Shown: positions 52,848 to 60,488 of the stretch, one piece after another | Layout of the letters: every line of letters begins with the position of its first letter | How positions within the stretch are numbered: the first letter of the stretch is position 1 | Source: Elizabethkingia argenteiflava | Lineage (GTDB): Bacteria > Bacteroidota > Bacteroidia > Flavobacteriales > Weeksellaceae | Length of the DNA: 64,000 nucleotides | Direction of reading: 5' to 3' | Assembly (NCBI RefSeq): GCF_009904105.1 | Contig: NZ_JAAABJ010000641.1 | Location: forward strand, 1 to 64,000 | Program-made: the position numbers and the translations under genes | Notes under the pieces: generated by a model | The model's database searches: none | The model's input: only the letters and a program-made list of their open reading frames with translations | Told to the model about the DNA's origin: nothing

Positions 52848-53714
52848 TTAAATCTTTAAGGCTTTCAAACTAAGATCAATATGTTTAGCAGAATGGGTGA
52901 GAGCTCCCGCGGAAATGTAGTCTACTCCAGTTTTAGCAATATCCTGGAGCTGTGCTCTAGTGATACCTCCAGATGCTTCGGTTTCACATTTATGGTTAAT
53001 TAATCTAACAGCCTGGCACATGGTATCGAGATCCATGTTGTCTAACATAATACGATGTATTCCTGGTGTATGTATAGCTTCTTTTACTTCCTCAATAGTA
53101 CGGGTTTCTACTTCAATTTTAAGACTGAGTTTATTTTTTTTAATATATTGTGAAGCCATCTCCACAGCTCTAGCTAAGCTACCGTTGTAGTCGATATGGT
53201 TGTCTTTTAGCATCATCATGTCATAGAGTCCGAAGCGGTGATTGGTCCCACCTCCTATTACAACGGCCCATTTTTCGCAGATGCGAAAGTTAGGGGTTGT
53301 TTTTCGGGTGTCCAAAAGCTTTGTTTTAGTGCCTAGCAGTTGGGAATTCCAATCCTGAGTAAGGCTAGCGATACCACTCATACGTTGCATACAATTTAGA
53401 ACCAGTCTTTCGGTTGACAGAATCGATTGGGCGCTTCCTGTTACGATAAAAGCAATATCACCTGCCTTGGCAGATTCACCATCTTTTATTTTAAGATCCA
53501 GTTTCAGATTCTGATCATAATATTTAAAGATATATTCTGCGAGCTCAACCCCCGCAAGAATACAATTTTCTTTTACCAACAATTTTGCAGATTGCTCAAG
53601 TTTTTTGGGGATTGTGGCTAAGGTAGAATGATTGCCTTCTCTAAGGTCTTCGGTTAAGGCATTTTTTATAAAAGTGTTTAAAATTTGATCAGTGATATAA
53701 GGAGGTCGATTCAT
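52848..53714 (-). CDS. nadC: Nicotinate-nucleotide pyrophosphorylase (carboxylating)
   Basis: 288 residues. Motifs include LNCMQRMSGIAS, DTRKTTPNFR, KWAVVIGGGTNHRFGLYDMMMLKDNH, and the PRPP-binding EVETRT and EASGGI. It turns quinolinate and PRPP into nicotinate mononucleotide in de novo NAD synthesis. It follows nadB after 45 nt. Confidence 0.96.
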   Translation of the reverse strand: MNRPPYITDQILNTFIKNALTEDLREGNHSTLATIPKKLEQSAKLLVKENCILAGVELAEYIFKYYDQNLKLDLKIKDGESAKAGDIAFIVTGSAQSILSTERLVLNCMQRMSGIASLTQDWNSQLLGTKTKLLDTRKTTPNFRICEKWAVVIGGGTNHRFGLYDMMMLKDNHIDYNGSLARAVEMASQYIKKNKLSLKIEVETRTIEEVKEAIHTPGIHRIMLDNMDLDTMCQAVRLINHKCETEASGGITRAQLQDIAKTGVDYISAGALTHSAKHIDLSLKALKI

Positions 53715-53759
53715 TTTAATAAGCTTCTTATAGAATTTAAGTTTTTTTATTGGTGTTGG

Positions 53760-55334
53760 CTAGGCTAAATCTTTGTTAAAAAAAGCACCTTTATTCTCTT
53801 TCATCTCAATAGAGTGTTTAATAATCAAGTAAGATACGTTTATTAAGTTTCTCAGTTCTAATAGTTGAGGAGACAGAATCGAACTATTATAAAGCGTGGT
53901 AACGGTTTCATAAATTTCACGTTGTTTTTGGCAGGCGATTTTTAATCGAGATTCACTCCTTACAATGCCTACCAGGTCGCTCATCATGGATTGCAGCTGC
54001 TGGCGTAAATAAGAAATCATGACCATTTCGTCTATCGTTTTTCTGCCTTCTTGATTCCATTCCGGAATAGCTTTGAGATCTTCGAAATTAAATTTATTCT
54101 CTTTTAATAGTTCGCAGGCTTTTATAGCAGCGTTATGTCCAAAGACTAAGCCCTCTAATAATGAATTGGAAGCCAGGCGGTTGGCGCCATGTAGGCCAGA
54201 GTTGGCGCATTCGCCCACAGCAAATAGATTTTTGATAGAAGATTGTCCGTCTTTATCGGTGTCAATGCCCCCCATCAGGTAGTGGCAGGCTGGTACCACA
54301 GGGATAAGTTCTTTAAAAGGGTCGATGCCTTCTTCCATGCATTTATGATAGATATTTGGGAAGTGGGCTTTAAACTTCTGCTGATCCATGTGGCGACAAT
54401 CTAAACCCACATATTCATCTCCGGAAATTTTCATCTCGTTATCAATGGCTCTTGCTACAATATCCCGGGAGGCCAGTTCTTCGCGTTCATCATATTTATA
54501 CATAAAGGGGAGCCCCTCTTTGGTTCGTAATTTCGCCCCATCACCCCTTACTGCTTCTGAAATAAGAAATAGCATCCCATTTCTTTTAGAATATAGTGCT
54601 GTGGGGTGAAATTGATAATATTGCATATTGGAAATTTTACCACGGGCTCTATGGACAAAAGCTATTCCATCTCCAGTGGCAATAAGCGGATTGGTGGTAT
54701 TTTTGTAAACATGCCCCGCACCACCTGAGGCAACAAGCGTGATTTTAGAATTTATTTTTTTTATGTTCTTATTTTTTTCATCTAAAATATAGGCGCCATA
54801 GCAATGCGTATCTGCGGAATTTAAGTTTTTTCCAGGTATGTGGTGTTGCGTGAGGAGATCGATCACGTAGTGATGATCTAGAATTTCAATATTGGCAAAT
54901 TTATTAATTGTTTTGAGAAGGGCTCTTTCAATTTCAAAACCGGTAATATCTTTATGATGTACAATACGGTTTTCGGTATGTCCACCCTCTCTTCCCAGTT
55001 TAAAATACCCATTTTGTTCTTTGTCGAATTGTGTACCCCACTTTACCAGTTCATTAAATCGCTCGGGACCTTGTTGAATGACCATTTCTACCACAGATCT
55101 TTCATTTTCTCCATCTCCAGCGCGTATGGTATCTGCAATATGTTTTACGAAATTATCCTTCGAAAAATCAGTAACTACTGCTAAACCTCCCTGGGCATAT
55201 TTGGTATTGCTTTCATCTTCGTCGGATTTGGTGACAATAACAATATGGGTGTTGGGGAGTTTTTCTGCTATTTTAATAGCAAATGAGAGACCGGAAATTC
55301 CGGAACCAATCACCAAAACATCCGCTTTTATCAT
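53760..55334 (-). CDS. nadB: L-aspartate oxidase
   Basis: 524 residues, a flavoprotein of the succinate-dehydrogenase family. FAD motif VLVIGSGISGLSFAIKIAE, then NTKYAQGGLAVV, the active-site SREGGHTENRIVHHKD-like segment and HGANRLASNSLLEG. It oxidises aspartate to iminoaspartate for quinolinate. nadC is adjacent but nadA is not in the window. Confidence 0.95.
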   Translation of the reverse strand: MIKADVLVIGSGISGLSFAIKIAEKLPNTHIVIVTKSDEDESNTKYAQGGLAVVTDFSKDNFVKHIADTIRAGDGENERSVVEMVIQQGPERFNELVKWGTQFDKEQNGYFKLGREGGHTENRIVHHKDITGFEIERALLKTINKFANIEILDHHYVIDLLTQHHIPGKNLNSADTHCYGAYILDEKNKNIKKINSKITLVASGGAGHVYKNTTNPLIATGDGIAFVHRARGKISNMQYYQFHPTALYSKRNGMLFLISEAVRGDGAKLRTKEGLPFMYKYDEREELASRDIVARAIDNEMKISGDEYVGLDCRHMDQQKFKAHFPNIYHKCMEEGIDPFKELIPVVPACHYLMGGIDTDKDGQSSIKNLFAVGECANSGLHGANRLASNSLLEGLVFGHNAAIKACELLKENKFNFEDLKAIPEWNQEGRKTIDEMVMISYLRQQLQSMMSDLVGIVRSESRLKIACQKQREIYETVTTLYNSSILSPQLLELRNLINVSYLIIKHSIEMKENKGAFFNKDLA

Positions 55335-55380
55335 ATTTTAAAAATTATGTATTTATATGCTTCCATAAGAAAGTATAAAT

Positions 55381-55848
55381 TTAAGAAGTTTTTAGGCGTT
55401 CAAAAGTATGGTCAATGGAGAGGTCCGGCGATTGAGCAGCTTTTACGGCCAGTTGGTCGCAACGCTCATTATCTGGGTGACCGGCATGTCCTTTTATCCA
55501 GTGGAACTGTATTTTATGCAATCTCAACAACGGTATCAATCTCCGCCAGAGATCTTCGTTTTTTACATTTTTAAAGTTCTTTTTTATCCATCCGACAATC
55601 CATTTTTGATTAATAGCCTCTGAAACATATTTGGAATCGGTATAGATATGGACATCTTCTTGAGGAGTGGTTAGTTTTTCTAAAGCGATAATAACGGCTA
55701 AAAGTTCCATTCGGTTATTGGTCGTTAGACGGAATCCTTCGGAAAATTTTTTTTCATAATTTTTTTTAGTGACTTTCATAATGATGCCATAGCCGCCTTT
55801 TCCAGGATTGCCACTGCAAGCACCATCGGTATAGATCTCTATTTTCAT
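55381..55848 (-). CDS. rnhA: Ribonuclease HI
   Basis: 155 residues. Active-site DEDD residues are seen in IYTDGACSGNPG, NRMELLAVI, YTDSKYV and the late DNERCDQLA. It removes RNA from RNA-DNA hybrids. It begins 4 nt after dnaB and is cotranscribed with it. Confidence 0.95.
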   Translation of the reverse strand: MKIEIYTDGACSGNPGKGGYGIIMKVTKKNYEKKFSEGFRLTTNNRMELLAVIIALEKLTTPQEDVHIYTDSKYVSEAINQKWIVGWIKKNFKNVKNEDLWRRLIPLLRLHKIQFHWIKGHAGHPDNERCDQLAVKAAQSPDLSIDHTFERLKTS

Positions 55849-55852
55849 AAGG

Positions 55853-57430
55853 CTAGAAAGGCATCATTTCATCTTCATCTTCATTATTCATGGCAGATCC
55901 CGACACTTTATTACTGCTCGGCAGGGTAGGAGACATACCAAAAGCAGCTCCTGGATCTATTGTAGTTTTTATCTTATCGTAAAAATTATCTCCAGATTTT
56001 GGAGGGGTATATGATGAAGGCGAACCAAAAGCATCGTCTCCTAAATCCGAAAATTTGGCCATAGAACCATGGAAAGCTAAGCGTACATCTTCAGTAGAAC
56101 CATTTCTATGTTTTGCGATAATAAGTTCTGCCTGATTGGCCGAAGGCGTTTCATCTTCCCAGTATTCGATTTTGTAATATTCTGGGCGGTAAATAAAAGA
56201 AACAATATCTGCATCCTGTTCAATAGCACCAGATTCCCTAAGATCCGAAAGTTGGGGGCGTTTTCCGGGTCTGTTTTCTACAGAACGAGAAAGCTGTGAA
56301 AGGGCTATTACAGGAACGTTAAGTTCTTTGGCAATGGCTTTTAGGGAGCGGGAAATGGTTGAAATTTCTTGTTCGCGGTTACCTCCTCCTTTGCCACTTT
56401 GTGCGGTCATGAGTTGAAGGTAGTCTACCATAATGATTTTTACGCCATGTTGCATTACCAATCGGCGGCATTTAGCTCTAAAGTCAAATATAGAAAGGGC
56501 AGGGGTCTCATCAATATAAAGAGGAGCTTTTTCCAGGTTGGAAACATTACTAAAAAGCCTTTGCCATTCTTCATCAGTAAGTGTTCCCTTTCTTAGTTTC
56601 TCTGAAGAAATGCCCGTTTCTGAAGAGATCATCCTCATAATGAGCTGAACCGATGCCATTTCAAGAGAAAACAAGGCGAGGGGAATATTTTGTTCCACAG
56701 CAATATTTCTAGCCATGGAGAGAATAAATGCCGTTTTACCCATGGCGGGGCGGGCTGCAATAATAATAAGATCTGAAGGCTGCCATCCACCTGTTTCTTT
56801 ATCCACAGCTTTAAAACCAGAAGGAATACCCGATAAACCTTGTTTGTCTCGTAATGATTTTACTTTATCCAGGGCCTCTTTTACCAGGGAATTGGCTGTA
56901 TCAAATCCCTTTTTTATCGTTCCGTTTGTAATTTCAAAAAAGCTTTTTTCGGCTTCGTCCAGAAGTTCGAAAACATCTGTAGATTCTTTGTAAGACTGAT
57001 CTATTACATTTCCTGATACATTGATAAGAGAGCGTAAGATATATTTCTCCAGTACGATACGGACGTGATATTCAATGTGTGCAGAAGAAGATACCCCTAA
57101 GCTCAGCTCTATAATATAAGCATCACCTCCGGCCATATTTAATCTCTCGGTACGTTTTAGTTCCTGAATAACCGTCATCATATCCACGGGATGGTTATCT
57201 TGGTATAGCTTCAGTATGGCGGCATAGATCTCTTGATGGCGTGGGTCATAAAAAACTTTTTCTGTCAATAAGTCTATAGAAAAATCTAAAGCCTTTTTAT
57301 CAATAAGAAAAGTTCCGATCACCAGTTTTTCAAATTCCACTGCATTAGGAGGCATTTTACCTTTGGCAATAGATAGTTCCTTGGCAAAATTACCGTGTGT
57401 TAATGATGATAAAGTTTCCTTTTGAGCCAT
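55853..57430 (-). CDS. dnaB: Replicative DNA helicase
   Basis: 525 residues. The N-terminal DnaG-interacting domain (about 25-130) is followed by the RecA-like motor: Walker A ARPAMGKTAF near 235, Walker B IIMVDYLQLM, and SQLSRSVENRPGKRPQLSDLRESGAIEQDAD. It unwinds the replication fork. An acidic C-terminal tail (EDEDEMM) is typical for the phylum. A perfect -7 box lies only 4 nt before the ATG. Confidence 0.96.
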   Translation of the reverse strand: MAQKETLSSLTHGNFAKELSIAKGKMPPNAVEFEKLVIGTFLIDKKALDFSIDLLTEKVFYDPRHQEIYAAILKLYQDNHPVDMMTVIQELKRTERLNMAGGDAYIIELSLGVSSSAHIEYHVRIVLEKYILRSLINVSGNVIDQSYKESTDVFELLDEAEKSFFEITNGTIKKGFDTANSLVKEALDKVKSLRDKQGLSGIPSGFKAVDKETGGWQPSDLIIIAARPAMGKTAFILSMARNIAVEQNIPLALFSLEMASVQLIMRMISSETGISSEKLRKGTLTDEEWQRLFSNVSNLEKAPLYIDETPALSIFDFRAKCRRLVMQHGVKIIMVDYLQLMTAQSGKGGGNREQEISTISRSLKAIAKELNVPVIALSQLSRSVENRPGKRPQLSDLRESGAIEQDADIVSFIYRPEYYKIEYWEDETPSANQAELIIAKHRNGSTEDVRLAFHGSMAKFSDLGDDAFGSPSSYTPPKSGDNFYDKIKTTIDPGAAFGMSPTLPSSNKVSGSAMNNEDEDEMMPF

Positions 57431-57434
57431 AGCA

Positions 57435-57442
57435 CAAATATA
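57435..57442 (-). promoter_or_regulatory. -7 box immediately before dnaB
   Basis: TATATTTG on the minus strand, with only TGCT between it and the ATG, so the transcript should begin at or next to the start codon. Confidence 0.55.
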
Positions 57443-57943
57443 GATTTAAAAAAAATTAAAAGCATAATTGCTTTATTAACAAATAAATTTTAAGTGAGAT
57501 TTTTCCGCCTAAAATAGGGAAAAACGCTGTTGAAAAAAAGTGGAGTAGAATATGAGTTTTGATTCAAATTTTTTACGAAAAACCAATAGGCCTCTACCTA
57601 TCTCATAGAAGTGTCTTCTCCGAACTTTTTATTGAATTTTCTTTTCAATAGCACAAGATTTTAAGTCTGTTTTATAGATAAAATAATGAAAGGATTTATA
57701 TTTTTTCTGGGAGCCCTTCTCTATAGTATAGTCGTAAAAAAATCTCAAGAGACATCTGAAGGTATTGTTAATTGCCTTGTAAACTTCCTCAGCCAGCATT
57801 ATCCGCAATATGGTTAATAAAATAACTCTGGAAATAGATTTTAAATCAGCATATTCTGCATTTATAAGTTTGGTTTTAGTGTGCATAAATTATGGGGGAG
57901 ACGATCGAAGAACTTACTTTTGGGTGATTAATAGCTGATTGTA
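57443..57943. other. Gene-poor intergenic region
   Basis: About 500 bp between dnaB and the GH3-family gene. A minus-strand frame of 85 codons (57629-57886) is present but has no recognisable domain and a Lys/Ile-rich, low-information sequence; I do not call it a gene. No RNA gene or strong repeat is seen. Confidence 0.45.
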
Positions 57944-59449
57944 TCATGAGGTTTGGGTAGGGTTGGTAAAAAAATCAGCAATATCTCGATTGTTCGCAAG
58001 ACGCGGAATTTTATTTTGCCCTCCCAGTTTACCTTGTGTTTTTGCGTAGTGGAGGAAGCTACCTCTTTTCAGCTGTGTAATTACAAGAGGCTGGAGAATG
58101 TTTCCCATAATTAAATCATCATAATAAGTATTTCTGTCTCTTAGCGCCCTATCCAATGTCTTAGCAAAACTGTAGAGGTCACTCGGTTCTTTTTCGAATT
58201 CTATCAGCCATTCATGGTAAGGCAGTCCGTTGGTCGGACTCACTTGCGGTGCTAAATGGAACTCCGATATCTGCGCTGGATATTTTAGCAGGGTTTCTTT
58301 AAGAGCTTCTTCTACTTCATATGCGATAACATGTTCTCCAAATGCAGAGGTATAATGTTTCGTTCTGCCACTAACGATAATTTTATAAGGTTGCTTAGAG
58401 ATAAAGCGTACCAGATCGCCTATCATATAGGCCCAAAGACCAGAATTGGTGGTAATCACCAGTGCGTAGTCGGTATGCAGCTCTATTTGGTCTAAGGTAA
58501 GTCGTCTAGGCATTTCTTGGCTCAAATCTTCATAGGGGATAAACTCATAAAATATACCGTGGTTGGTTAAGAGGAGTAAACCTTCTTCTTTGTAATTATT
58601 TTGATAAGCAAAAAAACCTTCTGAGGCCGGAAATGTTTGGATAATATCCACATCGCCTCCTAATAGAGTGTTCATCTTATCACGATAAGGTTCGTAGTTG
58701 ACACCTCCGGTGACAATTAGTTGAAGGTGAGGAAAAAGCTCTTTTATTTTTTTTCCTGTTTCTTCGGTAAGTTTTTCAAAATACATAATAAGCCATGGGG
58801 GAATTCCGGAAATAAGCGTCATATTCTCCTTTTGCGTTTCCTCCACAATTTTGGATATTTTGATTTCCCAATCGGTTATGGTATTGGTGTCTCTGCTAGG
58901 TAATCTGTTTTTTTGTAAATACTTAGGAATATGGTGGTCTACAATACCGGATAGTCTCCCTGTAGGTATGGCATGGAGATGAGAAAGTTCCGGAGAACCT
59001 TGTAGGAAAATCATTTTTCCATTCACAAAATCGGCTTCTTTTTTTTGATTAATATAGAAAAACAGAGCGCTTTTGGCTGCATTAATCTGATAAGGAATTC
59101 CTTCTTTGGAGATGGGGATATATTTACTTCCGGAAGTCGTTCCAGAAGTTTTTGCAAAATATTCGGGTTTTCCGGGCCATAAGATATCACTTTCCCCCTG
59201 CTTAATTCTCTCAATATAATGTTTAAGATCTTCATAATCCACTAAGGGTACTCTCATTTGAAAATCCCGAATACTTCGAATGTTTTCAAAATCATGTTCT
59301 CTTCCAAAGTGTGTGTGTTTTGCTTTTTTTACTAGATTATGTAATGTTTTTTCTTGATCGGAAATGGCATTTTGAATAAATTTTTCCGATGTTTTTACAT
59401 ATTGCTTTGCCCAAAGTTGAGCAACTGATTTTTTTATGAAATTCAACAT
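57944..59449 (-). CDS. GH3-family acyl-adenylate/amide synthetase-like protein
   Basis: 501 residues from the ATG at 59449; an upstream TTG (59470) overlaps the promoter box and is rejected. ANL-superfamily motifs: AKTSGTTSGSKYIPIS (ATP/AMP-binding P-loop), LFPHLQLIVTGGVNYEPYRD and YMIGDLVRF. Plant GH3 enzymes join amino acids to hormones; the bacterial substrate is unknown. Many Bacteroidetes have one such gene of unknown role. Confidence 0.88.
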   Translation of the reverse strand: MLNFIKKSVAQLWAKQYVKTSEKFIQNAISDQEKTLHNLVKKAKHTHFGREHDFENIRSIRDFQMRVPLVDYEDLKHYIERIKQGESDILWPGKPEYFAKTSGTTSGSKYIPISKEGIPYQINAAKSALFFYINQKKEADFVNGKMIFLQGSPELSHLHAIPTGRLSGIVDHHIPKYLQKNRLPSRDTNTITDWEIKISKIVEETQKENMTLISGIPPWLIMYFEKLTEETGKKIKELFPHLQLIVTGGVNYEPYRDKMNTLLGGDVDIIQTFPASEGFFAYQNNYKEEGLLLLTNHGIFYEFIPYEDLSQEMPRRLTLDQIELHTDYALVITTNSGLWAYMIGDLVRFISKQPYKIIVSGRTKHYTSAFGEHVIAYEVEEALKETLLKYPAQISEFHLAPQVSPTNGLPYHEWLIEFEKEPSDLYSFAKTLDRALRDRNTYYDDLIMGNILQPLVITQLKRGSFLHYAKTQGKLGGQNKIPRLANNRDIADFFTNPTQTS

Positions 59450-59457
59450 AGTTGCTA

Positions 59458-59465
59458 CAAAATTA
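59458..59465 (-). promoter_or_regulatory. -7 box immediately before the GH3-family gene
   Basis: TAATTTTG on the minus strand, 8 nt before the ATG, which implies a leaderless or near-leaderless mRNA. Confidence 0.6.
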
Positions 59466-59490
59466 AGCAATTTTGATATTAAATCTAAAA

Positions 59491-59520
59491 GCGCGTCTGA
59501 AATTACAATTTCAGACGCGC
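59491..59520 (-). terminator. Terminator of the small repeat-protein gene
   Basis: A perfect 14-bp inverted repeat (59491-59504 and 59507-59520) with a 2-nt centre and a GC-rich base (GCGCGTCTG), followed on the minus strand by TTTTAGATTT. It lies 29 nt after the stop of the small gene and just upstream of the GH3 promoter. Confidence 0.88.
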
Positions 59521-59549
59521 AACATATGGGTTATCGTATCAAAGATGAT

Positions 59550-59846
59550 CTATTTTTTTCGATTTTCTTTGTACCTTCTGTCCGGCGCTCCGTCTTTTTT
59601 AAGGTGTCGGGAAGATTTGTATCTTCTATCCGGAGAGCCATCTTTTTTAAGGTGAACTTTGGTAGCGGCTGTAGTGGCTTTTGCTTTTTTTAACGCTTTC
59701 TTTGTTTCTTTCCTTGTTTCTTTTACCACATTTTGAACCTCTTTTTTTAGAGGCGCAGTTTGATGGATTGAGCGGGGTGTCGTTGTTTGTGCTGTAGATA
59801 AGCCTAAGCCTACTATGAAGGCAAGGGCGGATAATAGATTTTTCAT
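59550..59846 (-). CDS. Small secreted Lys-rich protein with KKDGxPDRRYK repeats
   Basis: 98 residues. Signal peptide about 1-20 (LGLSTAQ), a Lys/Thr/Ala-rich middle (KETKKALKKAKATTAATK) and two repeats, HLKKDGSPDRRYK (65-77) and HLKKDGAPDRRYK (81-93), with a 16-residue period. The mature protein is strongly basic. I have seen similar repeats in Chryseobacterium-type genomes, but know of no function. It has its own strong terminator, so it is probably expressed. Confidence 0.75.
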   Translation of the reverse strand: MKNLLSALAFIVGLGLSTAQTTTPRSIHQTAPLKKEVQNVVKETRKETKKALKKAKATTAATKVHLKKDGSPDRRYKSSRHLKKDGAPDRRYKENRKK

Positions 59847-60347
59847 TTTTTAAAAGTTTAATTTAAAAGTTTTCTATGTGAAATTACATTAAAAATTTTA
59901 TATAGAATGTTAAAAATCATCGTGTAAACACGATTTAACTAAACTTTATAAATGATTAAAATAGGCTTAATAAAATGCATGTGTGTTGTAAGCATGCCTA
60001 AAAACAATCGAATTTAAAAGAATCAAAAAGATGATTTTAAATTAAAAGATCAGATTTATCCCAGATCTTGAAGGATTATGCCCAAGGGTAATTCGTGAAG
60101 AACGATGTCCGATATCAGATAACAATCATTATATCCTCCCCATGATGACTTAAAAGAAATTCGTACGATGAATGACAGATGAGAGAATAAAATAAAAATT
60201 GATATTTTCGATCCGTAATCAGACGCAGAGTCCTCCCGTATTTTAGATCTAGCCTTTACCTGATCAAAATACTTACAGTTATCCTTCTTGTGTAAATAGC
60301 AGAGGCATGCATCTGTCTGATGAAATGGGGCTCACCATCATGTATTG
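59847..60347. other. Gene-free region upstream of mfd
   Basis: About 500 bp with no convincing open frame. It contains a small hairpin ATCGTG-TAAA-CACGAT (59919-59934). Nothing else is recognised. Confidence 0.45.
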
Positions 60348-60366
60348 TCCCTTTGCATAAAAGGGA
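60348..60366 (+). repeat. Small perfect hairpin upstream of mfd
   Basis: TCCCTTT-GCATA-AAAGGGA, a 7-bp stem. An AT-rich tract follows, but without a clean T-run. Confidence 0.4.
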
Positions 60367-60368
60367 AT

Positions 60369-60411
60369 AAATAATTAAATTTTATTAGAATATTATAAAA
60401 TTTAATTATTT
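60369..60411. repeat. Perfect 17-bp AT-only inverted repeat before the mfd promoter
   Basis: Arms 60369-60385 and 60395-60411 are exactly complementary around a 9-nt centre, and end next to the -7 box. It may be an extruding hairpin or operator. Confidence 0.5.
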
Positions 60412-60412
60412 G

Positions 60413-60420
60413 TAAATTTG
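60413..60420 (+). promoter_or_regulatory. -7 promoter box of mfd
   Basis: TAAATTTG, a perfect TAnnTTTG, giving a leader of about 65 nt. Confidence 0.55.
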
Positions 60421-60488
60421 CGGTTGGAACGCAGTATCAGGAAATTGTTAATATTTCTTTGTGTTCTTTAAATGAAAATTAAGACTAA

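Noticed and set aside
57629-57886. Minus-strand frame of 85 codons between dnaB and the GH3 gene
   Set aside because: No domain, signal, promoter box or neighbour support; composition fits chance in AT-rich DNA. It might be a lineage-specific small gene but I cannot support it.
59560-59655. Repeated unit that could suggest a CRISPR-like or tandem DNA array
   Set aside because: It is the coding repeat of the small secreted protein (period 48 bp, in frame); there are no unique spacers and no cas genes.
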